Shown here piece after piece: positions 1 to 6,540 of a stretch of 12,447 bases of DNA (positions are counted from its first letter, which is position 1; each line of letters begins with the position of its first letter). A model generated the notes under the pieces. The model had not been told where the DNA came from. It saw nothing but the letters and a program-made list of their open reading frames with translations, and did not search any database. Origin of the DNA: JBIOWF01 sp044868295 (GTDB lineage: Bacteria; Actinomycetota; Actinomycetes; Streptosporangiales; Streptosporangiaceae). Both the position numbers and the translations under genes were made by a program. The stretch spans positions 1 through 12,447 of the forward strand of contig JBIOWF010000152.1 of assembly GCA_044868295.1 (NCBI GenBank), in the 5' to 3' direction.

Positions 1-446
1 CGGACGAGCAGGTTGCCGGGTTTGACGTCGCGGTGCACGATGCCGCGATCGTGCACCGCCTGCAGCGCCGAGGCCGCCTGTGCGATCAGCTCCATCGCCG
101 GCTCGGCGCCGATCCGGCCCAGCCGCAGCAGCAGCCGGTCGAGAGGCTCACCGTCGACGAACTTCATCACCAGGTAGGCGGTCGCACCGTCCCCTGGGAC
201 CTCGGTCACGCCGTAGTCGTACACGTCGACCACGCCCGGGTGGTTGACGGTGGCCATCGCCCGCGCCTCGCCCTGGAAGCGGACGGCGAAGCCGGGGTCG
301 TCGAGGCGGCCGGGGAGCAGCACTTTCACGGCGACGACGCGAGCGAGGACCGTGTCCTCACCCCGCCAAACCTCGCCCATGCCACCGGCGCCGAGCCGGG
401 CGTCCAAGCGGTAGCGCCCCGCCAACGTCGTCCCTTGGGCCACCAT
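1..446 (-). CDS. Ser/Thr protein kinase, PknB type (N-terminal part, runs off the window)
   Basis: Only the first 148 residues are inside the window. They form the N-lobe and start of the C-lobe of a Hanks-type kinase. The glycine-rich loop GAGGMGEV is at residues 19-26, the ATP-anchoring lysine is K41 in VAVKVL, and the catalytic loop HRDVKPGN lies near residue 138, just before the edge. The kinase domain begins within ten residues of the start, as in actinobacterial PknB-family kinases, which usually continue into a transmembrane helix and an extracellular sensor; that part cannot be seen here. The start is the ATG at 446, with a purine-rich AGGGGG about 11 bases upstream. The gene points the same way as bsaP but is separated from it by 283 bp containing two hairpins, so it is probably its own unit. 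Substrates cannot be inferred. Confidence 0.93.
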   Translation of the reverse strand, partial: MVAQGTTLAGRYRLDARLGAGGMGEVWRGEDTVLARVVAVKVLLPGRLDDPGFAVRFQGEARAMATVNHPGVVDVYDYGVTEVPGDGATAYLVMKFVDGEPLDRLLLRLGRIGAEPAMELIAQAASALQAVHDRGIVHRDVKPGNLLV

Positions 447-509
447 GGTGCCCCGAACCCCCTAAGTCACATGCACCCCGGAATTGACCAACAAAGCAGA
501 CTGGTATCG

Positions 510-529
510 CGACAAGGTCACGACAAGGT
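510..529. repeat. Direct repeat CGACAAGGT, two copies 11 bp apart
   Basis: The 9-mer CGACAAGGT occurs at 510-518 and again at 521-529, in the upstream region of the kinase gene. The 11-bp period places both copies on the same face of the helix, as in tandem operator half-sites. No regulator is identified. Confidence 0.5.
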
Positions 530-530
530 T

Positions 531-559
531 ACGGAAGCCCGTACGGATACGGCTTCCGT
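531..559. other. Perfect 9-bp inverted repeat (hairpin) upstream of the kinase
   Basis: ACGGAAGCC (531-539) and GGCTTCCGT (551-559) are perfectly complementary around an 11-base loop. There is no T-run after it on the minus strand, so it could be a terminator for read-through from the bsaP side, a leader hairpin, or an operator for the kinase gene. Confidence 0.5.
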
Positions 560-687
560 CCCCGGGGGACAGGTCCAAAGCCTACCGGTCCACCGCGCGG
601 TAAGTCTGAGGTGTCCGAATCCCAGGGATCGTACTTGCCCCGCCGCCCGCCGACGAGCGGCGATCCAGAAACGAGGCGAGGTGCCGT

Positions 688-706
688 CCTGGGCGACACG
701 CCCAGG
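688..706 (-). terminator. Probable terminator of bsaP
   Basis: CCTGGGCG (688-695) and CGCCCAGG (699-706) form a perfect 8-bp GC-rich stem with a 3-base loop, starting 24 bases after the bsaP stop. No long U-tract follows, which is common for actinomycete hairpin terminators. Confidence 0.6.
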
Positions 707-729
707 CGCGAAGATCGGCGGGAGGGGCG

Positions 730-912
730 CTAGCTCGAGGTGACGCCGTGCCCGGAACACCGGGCCGACCAGCCACGCGGAGTCACCTGGACGACCATCC
801 GCCTGCGGCACCGCGTGCAGTAGCGTGGCGGCTCCATCGACCGGGCCGCCAGGCAGGCCGCGTGATCACCATCGCCGGCCGGACGCCCGCAGTGATCGCA
901 GTAGAGATCCAC
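730..912 (-). CDS. bsaP: Biotin synthase auxiliary protein-like small Cys-rich protein
   Basis: This 60-residue protein has six cysteines: C5-x2-C8, C20, C32-x2-C35 and C52. Between them is the strongly patterned core EPPRYCTRC-RRRMVVQVTPRGW, followed by CSGHG. From memory this matches the small actinobacterial protein that lies beside bioB and is needed by actinobacterial biotin synthases to turn dethiobiotin into biotin, probably as an iron-sulfur protein. The start is the GTG at 912, with GAGGA just upstream and slightly close spacing. No bioB is seen here; the divergent neighbour is a thioesterase. Biotin carrier and carboxylase genes lie within 2 kb, so the biotin theme is kept. The family name rests on motif recall. 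The alternative is an unrelated zinc-ribbon protein. Confidence 0.72.
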   Translation of the reverse strand: MDLYCDHCGRPAGDGDHAACLAARSMEPPRYCTRCRRRMVVQVTPRGWSARCSGHGVTSS

Positions 913-923
913 GGTTCCTCAGA

Positions 924-930
924 CTAATAG
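924..930. promoter_or_regulatory. Overlapping divergent -10 elements between bsaP and the thioesterase
   Basis: The 27-bp gap between the GTG of bsaP (912) and the ATG at 940 contains CTAATAG. Read on the plus strand it gives the -10 hexamer TAATAG (925-930); read on the minus strand it gives TATTAG (929-924). On the plus strand, transcription would start about at the ATG, and no ribosome binding site precedes that ATG, which is consistent with a leaderless message. No clear -35 is visible on either strand. Confidence 0.45.
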
Positions 931-939
931 ACTGACATC

Positions 940-1329
940 ATGGCAATCGCCCCAGGTCTGCGCGCCAACGTCCTCATCATGGTGGAGCGCGAGGACACCG
1001 CTATCCGCGTCGGCAGCGGAGACGTGCCCGTTCTGGGCACCCCACGACTCCTCTCGTTCGCGGAGAGCGCGACGGTCAAGGCGGTCCAGCGATATCTCGA
1101 GCCCGGCCAGACCTCGGTCGGCACGAAGATCGAGCTGGAACACCGCGTGCCCAGCCCGGTCGGCATGCACGTCGAGATCTCCGCCGAGCTGACCGAGGTC
1201 GACGGCAGGCGACTCGTCTTCGCCATCACGGCCATCGACAAGACCGGCACCTTGGTCGGTGCCGGTCGGATCGAGCGGGTCGTCGTCGACCGGGAGAATT
1301 TCCTGGCGGCTCTGAACGCTATTCGATGA
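940..1329 (+). CDS. FlK-like hotdog-fold acyl-CoA thioesterase
   Basis: The 129-residue protein is the normal length for a single hotdog domain of the fluoroacetyl-CoA thioesterase (FlK) group. FlK uses Thr42, Glu50 and His76. Here T34 (in VLGTPRLL), E42 (in FAESATVKAV) and H68 (in LEHRVPSPVGM) have the same spacings of 8 and 26 residues. The HRVPSPVGM segment followed by three long beta strands (VEISAEL, RLVFAITAID, GAGRIERVVV) is typical of the family. It probably hydrolyses a small acyl-CoA in the cytoplasm; fluoroacetyl-CoA itself need not be the substrate. The ATG at 940 lacks a Shine-Dalgarno and may be leaderless. The 3' end overlaps the convergent biotin carrier gene by 11 bp. Confidence 0.8.
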   Translation: MAIAPGLRANVLIMVEREDTAIRVGSGDVPVLGTPRLLSFAESATVKAVQRYLEPGQTSVGTKIELEHRVPSPVGMHVEISAELTEVDGRRLVFAITAIDKTGTLVGAGRIERVVVDRENFLAALNAIR

Positions 1330-1528
1330 CCGCGATAAGGTCGCCCTCCTGGACGACGTCACCCTCATTGACCTTGATCATGACGATGCCCGCGTCCTCG
1401 GCGATCACCGGGATCTCCATTTTCATCGACTCGAGGATCACCAGCGTGTCCCCGTCGTCGACGGTGGCGCCATCGGAGACGACGACCTTCCAGACGTTCG
1501 CCACCATCTCGGCGCGTACCTCAGCCAC
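1319..1528 (-). CDS. Biotin/lipoyl-attachment carrier protein, TB7.3-like
   Basis: The 69-residue protein is a single biotinyl domain. The modified lysine is K36 in ESMKME, the signature of biotin rather than lipoyl carriers, and the two halves have the expected internal symmetry. It closely resembles M. tuberculosis TB7.3 (Rv3221c) and the Bacillus YngHB type: a free-standing small carrier without the Ala/Pro-rich N-terminal arm of classical AccB. The start is the GTG at 1528, preceded by AGGGGAG at good spacing. It follows accC by 51 bp on the same strand, so the two should be co-expressed and the carrier presumably receives CO2 from that subunit. Two CATATG palindromes (1554-1559, 1566-1571) lie in the gap. 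The gene end overlaps the convergent thioesterase gene. Confidence 0.93.
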   Translation of the reverse strand: MAEVRAEMVANVWKVVVSDGATVDDGDTLVILESMKMEIPVIAEDAGIVMIKVNEGDVVQEGDLIAVIE

Positions 1529-1579
1529 CCGAAACTCCCCTCATCCAACCGCGCATATGCAGGTCCATATGTAACTGTC

Positions 1580-2914
1580 TCAGGTCCGGCGCATGCGAGA
1601 GACCAACCCGGTGTCGTAGTCCCCGCTCACGAACTCGGGATTGTCCAGCAGCTCGGCGCAGAAGGGCAGGTTGTTCTTCGGCCCCTCGACCTGGAAGGCG
1701 GCGACAGCCGTACGGCCTCGCTCCAGAGCTTCCTCTCGGGTCGCGCCGTGGACGCAGAGCTTGGCCATCAGCGGGTCGTAGAACGGGGTGACCGTGTTCC
1801 CCGCGACGTAGCCGGAATCGACCCGGACACCGTCACCGGTCGGCTCCTCCCAGACGCTGATCTTGCCGGGCCCGGGGAAGAACCGCTTGGGATCCTCCGC
1901 GTACACGCGGAACTCGATCGCGTGCCCGGCCGTATCGGTCTCCACCGCGTAGACCTCGCCCGCCGCGATCCTGAGCTGGTGCTCGACCAGGTCCGTTCCC
2001 GTCACCAGCTCGGTGACCGGGTGCTCGACCTGGAGACGGGTGTTCATCTCCAGGAAAACGAAGTCCTGCTTGTCGGCGTCCACGAGGCATTCGACGGTGC
2101 CCGCGCCCCGATAGCCGACGGTCTCTCCGGCGCGGACGGCCGCGGCCAGCATGCGCTCGCGGAGCTCGGCCGTGATGCCGGGAGAGGGGCTCTCCTCGAC
2201 GACCTTCTGGTGCCGGCGCTGGACCGAGCAGTCCCGCTCACCCAGCGCGACCACGGTGCCGTCGGCCAGGCCGAGGATCTGCACCTCGACGTGCCGGGCC
2301 CGCTCGATGTAGCGCTCCAGCAGGATCGCGGCGCTGCCCCCGAATCGCGCGGCGGCGCGGGAGGCCTGCTCGAAGGCCTTGGCGAGGGACTCCTCGTCGT
2401 AGGCGACGCCCATGCCGATGCCACCGCCGCCACCGGCCGTCTTCACCATGACGGGGTAGCCGATCTCCGCTGCCGCCTGTACGGCCTGCGCCAGCTCGGC
2501 GACCGGCTCCCGGGTGCCCGCGGCGACCGGCACGCCCGCGCCCTCCATCAGGTTCCGGGCGTTGATCTTGTCGCCCATCCGCACGATGGCGTCAGGGTCG
2601 GGGCCGATCCAGACGAGGCCCGCCGCGGTGACCACACGGGCGAAGGCCTCGTTCTCGGCGAGGAACCCGTAACCCGGGTGGATTGCCTGGGCCTTGACCT
2701 TGCGTGCGGCGTCGAGGACCTTGTCGATGTCCAGATAGCTCTGGGCCGGGTTGGCCGGTCCGAGCAGAACGGCTTCGTCCGCCTCACGGACGAAGGGCAG
2801 ATCGGCGTCGGCCTCGGAGTAGACCGCGATCGCCCGCAGCCCCATTCGCTTGACCGTTCGGATGATCCGCCGTGCGATTTCGCCACGGTTGGCGACGAGA
2901 ACTGAGTCGAACAC
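1580..2914 (-). CDS. accC: Biotin carboxylase subunit of an acyl-CoA carboxylase
   Basis: The 444-residue protein is the usual length of an AccC-type biotin carboxylase without a fused carrier. It performs ATP- and bicarbonate-dependent carboxylation of biotin. It opens with the biotin carboxylase N-domain (VANRGEIARRIIRT, 7-20) and HPGYGFLAEN at 79-88. The ATP-grasp glycine loop GGGGGIGM is at 161-168, HQKVVEESPSP at 235-245, and the catalytic NTRLQVEHP at 291-299. The GGGGIGM form, rather than GGGGRGM, is the variant I recall from Bacillus YngH, which also pairs with a small separate carrier. The start is the GTG at 2914. An in-frame ATG at 3019 would add 35 residues rich in Cys and Trp that are unlike the family. 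No carboxyltransferase gene is in the window. Confidence 0.95.
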   Translation of the reverse strand: MFDSVLVANRGEIARRIIRTVKRMGLRAIAVYSEADADLPFVREADEAVLLGPANPAQSYLDIDKVLDAARKVKAQAIHPGYGFLAENEAFARVVTAAGLVWIGPDPDAIVRMGDKINARNLMEGAGVPVAAGTREPVAELAQAVQAAAEIGYPVMVKTAGGGGGIGMGVAYDEESLAKAFEQASRAAARFGGSAAILLERYIERARHVEVQILGLADGTVVALGERDCSVQRRHQKVVEESPSPGITAELRERMLAAAVRAGETVGYRGAGTVECLVDADKQDFVFLEMNTRLQVEHPVTELVTGTDLVEHQLRIAAGEVYAVETDTAGHAIEFRVYAEDPKRFFPGPGKISVWEEPTGDGVRVDSGYVAGNTVTPFYDPLMAKLCVHGATREEALERGRTAVAAFQVEGPKNNLPFCAELLDNPEFVSGDYDTGLVSRMRRT

Positions 2915-3047
2915 GCAGCCCACCCTAGGTGGCGAGCCGGGGATCGCGTGCGCCCGTTTCCAACTGAACCACATGCTCCAATCTGTAGGGTCACCACAAA
3001 AACACCTGGCCACGCACACCGTGAACGGGGCTCTGGTGCAACCTCTG

Positions 3048-4337
3048 CTACAACCTGTTCACCGGAGCGAGCCTGTCCACCACTCTGGCCATGGCCTCCA
3101 CGACCCCGTGGTCGTACTCGCTGCCGCCGTCCAACCGGAGCCGCTCCAGCGCGGCCCCCGCCCGATCCCGGTCGGTGGACCCCCCCACCAGATCGTCGTA
3201 GGCGTTGGCGGCCTTGATGATCCTGCTGGCCGGGGGCGGCACGTCGTCGACCGAGTCGCACTGGCGGCGGACGATCTCGGCGACCCCGTGGAGCACGCCG
3301 GTCTTCCTGATCACCTCGGCCCCCAGCTCGGCGATGCGCTTCGCCTGCGCCGGATCGGTCAGCACGGTGGCCCCGCCCGGAATCGGATCGCACAGGGAAA
3401 GCTGACCGATGTCGTGCATGAGCGCGGCGTATTCCAACTCCAGCAGTTGCGGCTCCGACATGCCCAGCTCCCGGCCGATGGCGAGCGACATCTGGCTGAC
3501 CCGGCGCGAGTGACCCGGCTCGACATAACCGCCGACCTCGGTGACCCTGCTCAGCGCGCGGACCGTCTGCAGGTAGGTCGCCCGGATCCCGGCGTACTTG
3601 CGGAAGGCGACCTGTGTCACCAGCAACGGCGCCGCGAACACCAGCAGCGCGGTCATGTCCATGCTGTGCGAGGCGAGCGCCAGCAGCATTCCCGACGCGG
3701 CCACCGCCGCGCCGAGCGGCGCCGCCATCCGCGTCTCGTCCCGTACGGCGACGCCGAACGCGGTCTTGACCTGCTCCGCGCGGAGCATCGCGGCGATCAC
3801 CACGTCGGCCGCCAGCATCAGCGCGATGAGGACGGCCATCACGCCCAGCGCCGGCCACCAGTTGCCCGTCTCCGGCCACCGAGCGCCCCGCTGAACGACC
3901 TGGTAGAGCGGATCGGCCAGCGGGCGGTAGATGAACGCCACCAGCGAGCCGGACAACAGCCGCCGGGCGATCGCGTCCATGCGCGGCGGACGGCCGACCG
4001 CCAGATGCGGCAGCCCGCCCGCGATCATCCCGACCGACATGACGGCGACGACCTGCAGCGCCGACTGCCGCGCCGGGGCACCGCCCACATCAAGCAGCAG
4101 GGCGTAGCCGAGGGCCGCCGCCGTCGAGATCGGGGCGACCTCACGGTTGCCCGGCATCGTCAGCCGGGCCAGCTCCCCCGCCGCGATCAGCGCGCCGAAC
4201 CCGATCGCCACCTGCGAGTCGACCAGCCCAACCGCCGCCGTGTGCGAGATGCCCGCGACCGTGAGCATCCCCGCCGCGCAGATCAGCAGCAGCTGTCCCG
4301 AGTCCAGCCCCTGGGTCGCCCCTCTTCGCTCGCTCAT
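3048..4337 (-). CDS. Membrane protein with degenerate HD-GYP-like domain
   Basis: This 429-residue protein has several hydrophobic segments in residues 1-245 (for example 14-35, 42-56, 93-110, 162-185, 208-240), then a cytoplasmic HD domain. The domain keeps HSRRV (276-280) and MHDIG (307-311). The lysine that normally follows HDIG is Q312. The HP motif, the HHExxDGxGYP motif and the aspartate of VADAFD (here AANAYDD) are absent or changed. The chain still aligns with its upstream neighbour (ASRIIKAANAYDDL against ARIIAVADAFDSM), so this looks like a paralogue that lost catalysis, or an HD-only hydrolase. The ATG at 4337 overlaps the TGA of the upstream HD-GYP gene (ATGA), so the two are translationally coupled and may work as a pair. 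Confidence 0.85.
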   Translation of the reverse strand: MSERRGATQGLDSGQLLLICAAGMLTVAGISHTAAVGLVDSQVAIGFGALIAAGELARLTMPGNREVAPISTAAALGYALLLDVGGAPARQSALQVVAVMSVGMIAGGLPHLAVGRPPRMDAIARRLLSGSLVAFIYRPLADPLYQVVQRGARWPETGNWWPALGVMAVLIALMLAADVVIAAMLRAEQVKTAFGVAVRDETRMAAPLGAAVAASGMLLALASHSMDMTALLVFAAPLLVTQVAFRKYAGIRATYLQTVRALSRVTEVGGYVEPGHSRRVSQMSLAIGRELGMSEPQLLELEYAALMHDIGQLSLCDPIPGGATVLTDPAQAKRIAELGAEVIRKTGVLHGVAEIVRRQCDSVDDVPPPASRIIKAANAYDDLVGGSTDRDRAGAALERLRLDGGSEYDHGVVEAMARVVDRLAPVNRL

Positions 4338-5695
4338 CGCTCCGACACCACCTGGATCGGCATCGTCGGGTCGTCGTGATCCTTGGCGGCCGTCCCGGCG
4401 ACGGGCTCGGACGGGTCCGGTCCGGTGCGCGTCGGCTCCCATTCGACCCGGGCCAGCGCCTTGACGAACGTGTTCACCATGGCGGGATCGAACTGCGTGC
4501 CGGCCATCTTGCGCAGATCCTCCACCGCCTCCTCGATGGACTTCGCCTTACGGTAGGCACGGTCGGACGTCATCGAGTCGAACGCGTCGGCCACCGCGAT
4601 GATCCTGGCGAACTCGGGGATCTCCGCCCCGGCGAGCCCCATCGGATAGCCCTTCCCGTCATGCCGCTCGTGGTGGTGCATGATCCCGGCGAACGCCTCG
4701 TCGAGGAAGTCGATGCCCCGCACGATCTCCAGCCCGCGCATCGGATGGAGCTGGATCGCGGCGTATTCCTCCTCGGTCAGCTTGCCGTCCTTCTGCAGCA
4801 CCTTCGTCGGGACGCCGAGCTTCCCCACGTCGTGCAACATCCCGGCGTACCGGATCGCCCGGAGGCGCTCGGTGCCCATTCCGATCTCCTCCGCGATCAT
4901 CGAAGAGGCGCGCGACACGCGGGTGCAGTGGCCTCGCGTGTAGTAATCCTTGGTCTCCACCGCCTGGCACAGCGCGGCGATGGTCGCGTCGTACGAGCGC
5001 TGCTGCGCGTGGTACTGCCCGAACGCCCACCTCGCGACGAAGAGCGGCAGCAGCACCAGCACGGCCGAGATGGACTGCACGGTCGCCCACAGACCCGCGA
5101 TCAGCAGGCCGAAGGTGGCGTAGCCCAGATAGGACACCAGAAGCTGGACCATGCCGCGCAACGGCACCTGATCTTTGCCCACATCTTCGGCCAGCAGCAG
5201 GATGGTCGCCGTCAACACGAAGTTGATCACAATGAAGGCCGCCGCGGCCACGCCGTACGGCACGATCACATCAGGGAAGTCGTCCAGCTTGGGCAGCCCC
5301 ACAGTGCCGCCCGCGTGCTTGAAGGCCCATCCCGCCGCGTACCCGCACACCACGAACTGCGCACCGTTGAACAGGCGCTTCACCGCGGGAAGGCCCGGCC
5401 TGACGCTGACGACGGCCGTGAGGCCGACCAGCGCGGCTCCCTCCGGGCCCACCAGGACCATGGCGGCCAGGGCCGCGGAAAAACTGACCGAGATCGCGGC
5501 CTGCGGCACGCTGAGCAGGGTCGGCACGGACTCGCACACCAGGAACAGCAGCGCGAGCACGATGAGCGCTGGCCATTCGGCCTGGTCGAACCGCCCCGGA
5601 GTGACGGCACTGTGCGCGATCAGCGCACCCGCTGCTCCGATGAGCGCGGCGAAGTAGACCCTCGCAGGCCAGGGCAGTTCCCGCAATGCGGCCAC
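4334..5695 (-). CDS. Membrane-anchored HD-GYP phosphodiesterase
   Basis: The 453-residue protein begins with about seven hydrophobic segments (residues 10-225), then a complete HD-GYP domain: HCTRV (256-260), LHDVGK (287-292), HPMRG (317-321), HHHER-DGKGYP (340-351) and VADAFDSM (368-375). All metal-ligand motifs are present. HD-GYP proteins usually hydrolyse cyclic di-GMP, and some cleave other cyclic dinucleotides; the substrate here is an inference. The N-terminal membrane region probably acts as an integral sensor, but I do not recognise its family. The GTG at 5695 has little Shine-Dalgarno; a TTG at 5686 preceded by AAGGTGG is a plausible alternative. It lies 19 bases after a 35-aa ORF and overlaps the next gene, so the three form one operon. 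Confidence 0.93.
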   Translation of the reverse strand: MAALRELPWPARVYFAALIGAAGALIAHSAVTPGRFDQAEWPALIVLALLFLVCESVPTLLSVPQAAISVSFSAALAAMVLVGPEGAALVGLTAVVSVRPGLPAVKRLFNGAQFVVCGYAAGWAFKHAGGTVGLPKLDDFPDVIVPYGVAAAAFIVINFVLTATILLLAEDVGKDQVPLRGMVQLLVSYLGYATFGLLIAGLWATVQSISAVLVLLPLFVARWAFGQYHAQQRSYDATIAALCQAVETKDYYTRGHCTRVSRASSMIAEEIGMGTERLRAIRYAGMLHDVGKLGVPTKVLQKDGKLTEEEYAAIQLHPMRGLEIVRGIDFLDEAFAGIMHHHERHDGKGYPMGLAGAEIPEFARIIAVADAFDSMTSDRAYRKAKSIEEAVEDLRKMAGTQFDPAMVNTFVKALARVEWEPTRTGPDPSEPVAGTAAKDHDDPTMPIQVVSER

Positions 5696-5714
5696 CTTGA
5701 GAAAAGGCGCATAC

Positions 5715-5822
5715 TCAGGTCCAGGAGATCCCCGGGGTCGCGGCCACCGCGCCCACCAGGAGAACCACCGGGGTGAGCAGCACCAGCGCTGCCAGCAGCC
5801 TGACGGCAGTCCGGTTGAACAT
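5715..5822 (-). CDS. Small hydrophobic 35-aa protein at the head of the HD-GYP operon
   Basis: The ATG at 5822 follows a strong ribosome binding site (GGAGG, six bases before). The ORF reads MFNRTAVRLLAAL, then a run of Leu/Val/Ala to residue 28, and ends TPGISWT before TGA. It has a short positively charged N-terminus, one transmembrane-length helix and a short tail, with an internal LLTPVVLLVG. This could be a single-span small membrane protein with N-in topology, or a bare signal-peptide-like leader. It ends 19 bases before the HD-GYP start, so coupling or a regulatory partner role is plausible. No family is recognised. Confidence 0.6.
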   Translation of the reverse strand: MFNRTAVRLLAALVLLTPVVLLVGAVAATPGISWT

Positions 5823-5924
5823 GCGCTGCCTCCACATCGATTTCGCGACCCACGTTACAGAACCCAACCCGCCTGGTCAGAGATGTCGCGGCAACCGCAG
5901 CCAAACCGTAACCAACCAATCACG

Positions 5925-6026
5925 CACTGCTCATGGCCTCGCTCCGCTCGGCAGGCTCGGGCGCCTTTGAGGCGCCCCTCACTGCTCATGGCCTGGCTCG
6001 CGTCCATGGGACTCGCTCCGTTCGGC
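5925..6026. repeat. Intergenic repeat module, partly triplicated
   Basis: CACTGCTCATGGCCT occurs at 5925-5939 and 5980-5994, 55 bp apart. The linked motif CTCGCTCCGYTCGGC occurs at about 5938-5952 and 6012-6026. A perfect hairpin, GGGCGCC-TTTGA-GGCGCCC (5959-5977), lies between the copies. On the minus strand the module reads GCCGAGCGGAGCGAGGC, a motif I associate with dispersed intergenic repeats in Streptosporangiaceae. It sits between the HD-GYP operon promoter region and the broken hydrolase. Confidence 0.6.
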
Positions 6027-6030
6027 GGCC

Positions 6031-6507
6031 TTGGGCAGGCCGACCGTGGCGACCGGGATGGTCGCGCTACCCCGAGCGACGGTCCATGACCTGCACGTGG
6101 TCAGCTTCGGCCGGGGCACGTCGGCGACCAAGCGCGACGCCCCTTCGATGGCGGCCGACAGTGACGGCAGGTACACGCCGGTCTATTTCGCGACACACGG
6201 GTTCGCCGCCGTCGCCGCCGACTACCTGGGCCTGGGCGGCGGCCCCGGCCATCATCCCTACATGCACAGCGCCACCGAGGCGAGCGCCTCTCTCGACCTG
6301 CTCAAGGCGGCGAAGACGCTCGCCGAACGTCGAAAGATCACGCTCGACAGCCGGATCCTGGTGACGGGCTTCTCTCAGGGCGGGCACACGGCCATGGCGC
6401 TGGGCGCCGCCCTCCAGCGGGACCCGGAGCTCGACGTGGCCGCCATCGCACCGGTCAGCGGCCCCTTCGACCTCGAGCACGCCGAGCTGCCGCAGTCCCC
6501 TCGCTAG
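6031..6507 (+). pseudogene. Remnant of a secreted-lipase-like alpha/beta hydrolase
   Basis: The open stretch encodes about 158 residues that match the middle of actinobacterial lipase-family alpha/beta hydrolases of roughly 400 residues. It shows VSFGRGTSATKRDAPS, then YFATHGFAAVAADYLGLG, GHHPYMHS and the nucleophile elbow GFSQGG with S115, then APVSGPFDLEH. The signal peptide and first strands are missing: coding similarity begins right at the intergenic repeat module, with only a TTG (6031) available as a start. The C-terminal half with the catalytic Asp and His is also missing, since the frame stops shortly after the nucleophile domain. The enzyme cannot be functional in this form. The neighbouring repeats suggest that recombination or deletion removed the two ends. 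Confidence 0.8.
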
Positions 6508-6540
6508 ATTCGATGGATGGAGAACCGGCGCTGAGCCTGC

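Noticed and set aside
518..811. Minus-strand open frame of 97 codons between bsaP and the kinase
   Set aside because: It overlaps bsaP and the terminator hairpin, and its composition is Arg/Ala/Pro-rich without any motif.
1748..2905. Plus-strand open frame of 385 codons opposite accC
   Set aside because: Antisense shadow; the minus strand encodes a complete biotin carboxylase.
2915..3019. N-terminal extension of accC from an ATG at 3019
   Set aside because: The extra 35 residues are rich in Cys and Trp and unlike the family; the protein family starts at the GTG at 2914.
4376..5776. Long plus-strand open frame (466 codons) opposite the HD-GYP gene
   Set aside because: Arg/His/Gln-rich shadow of the HD-GYP coding sequence, with no motif.
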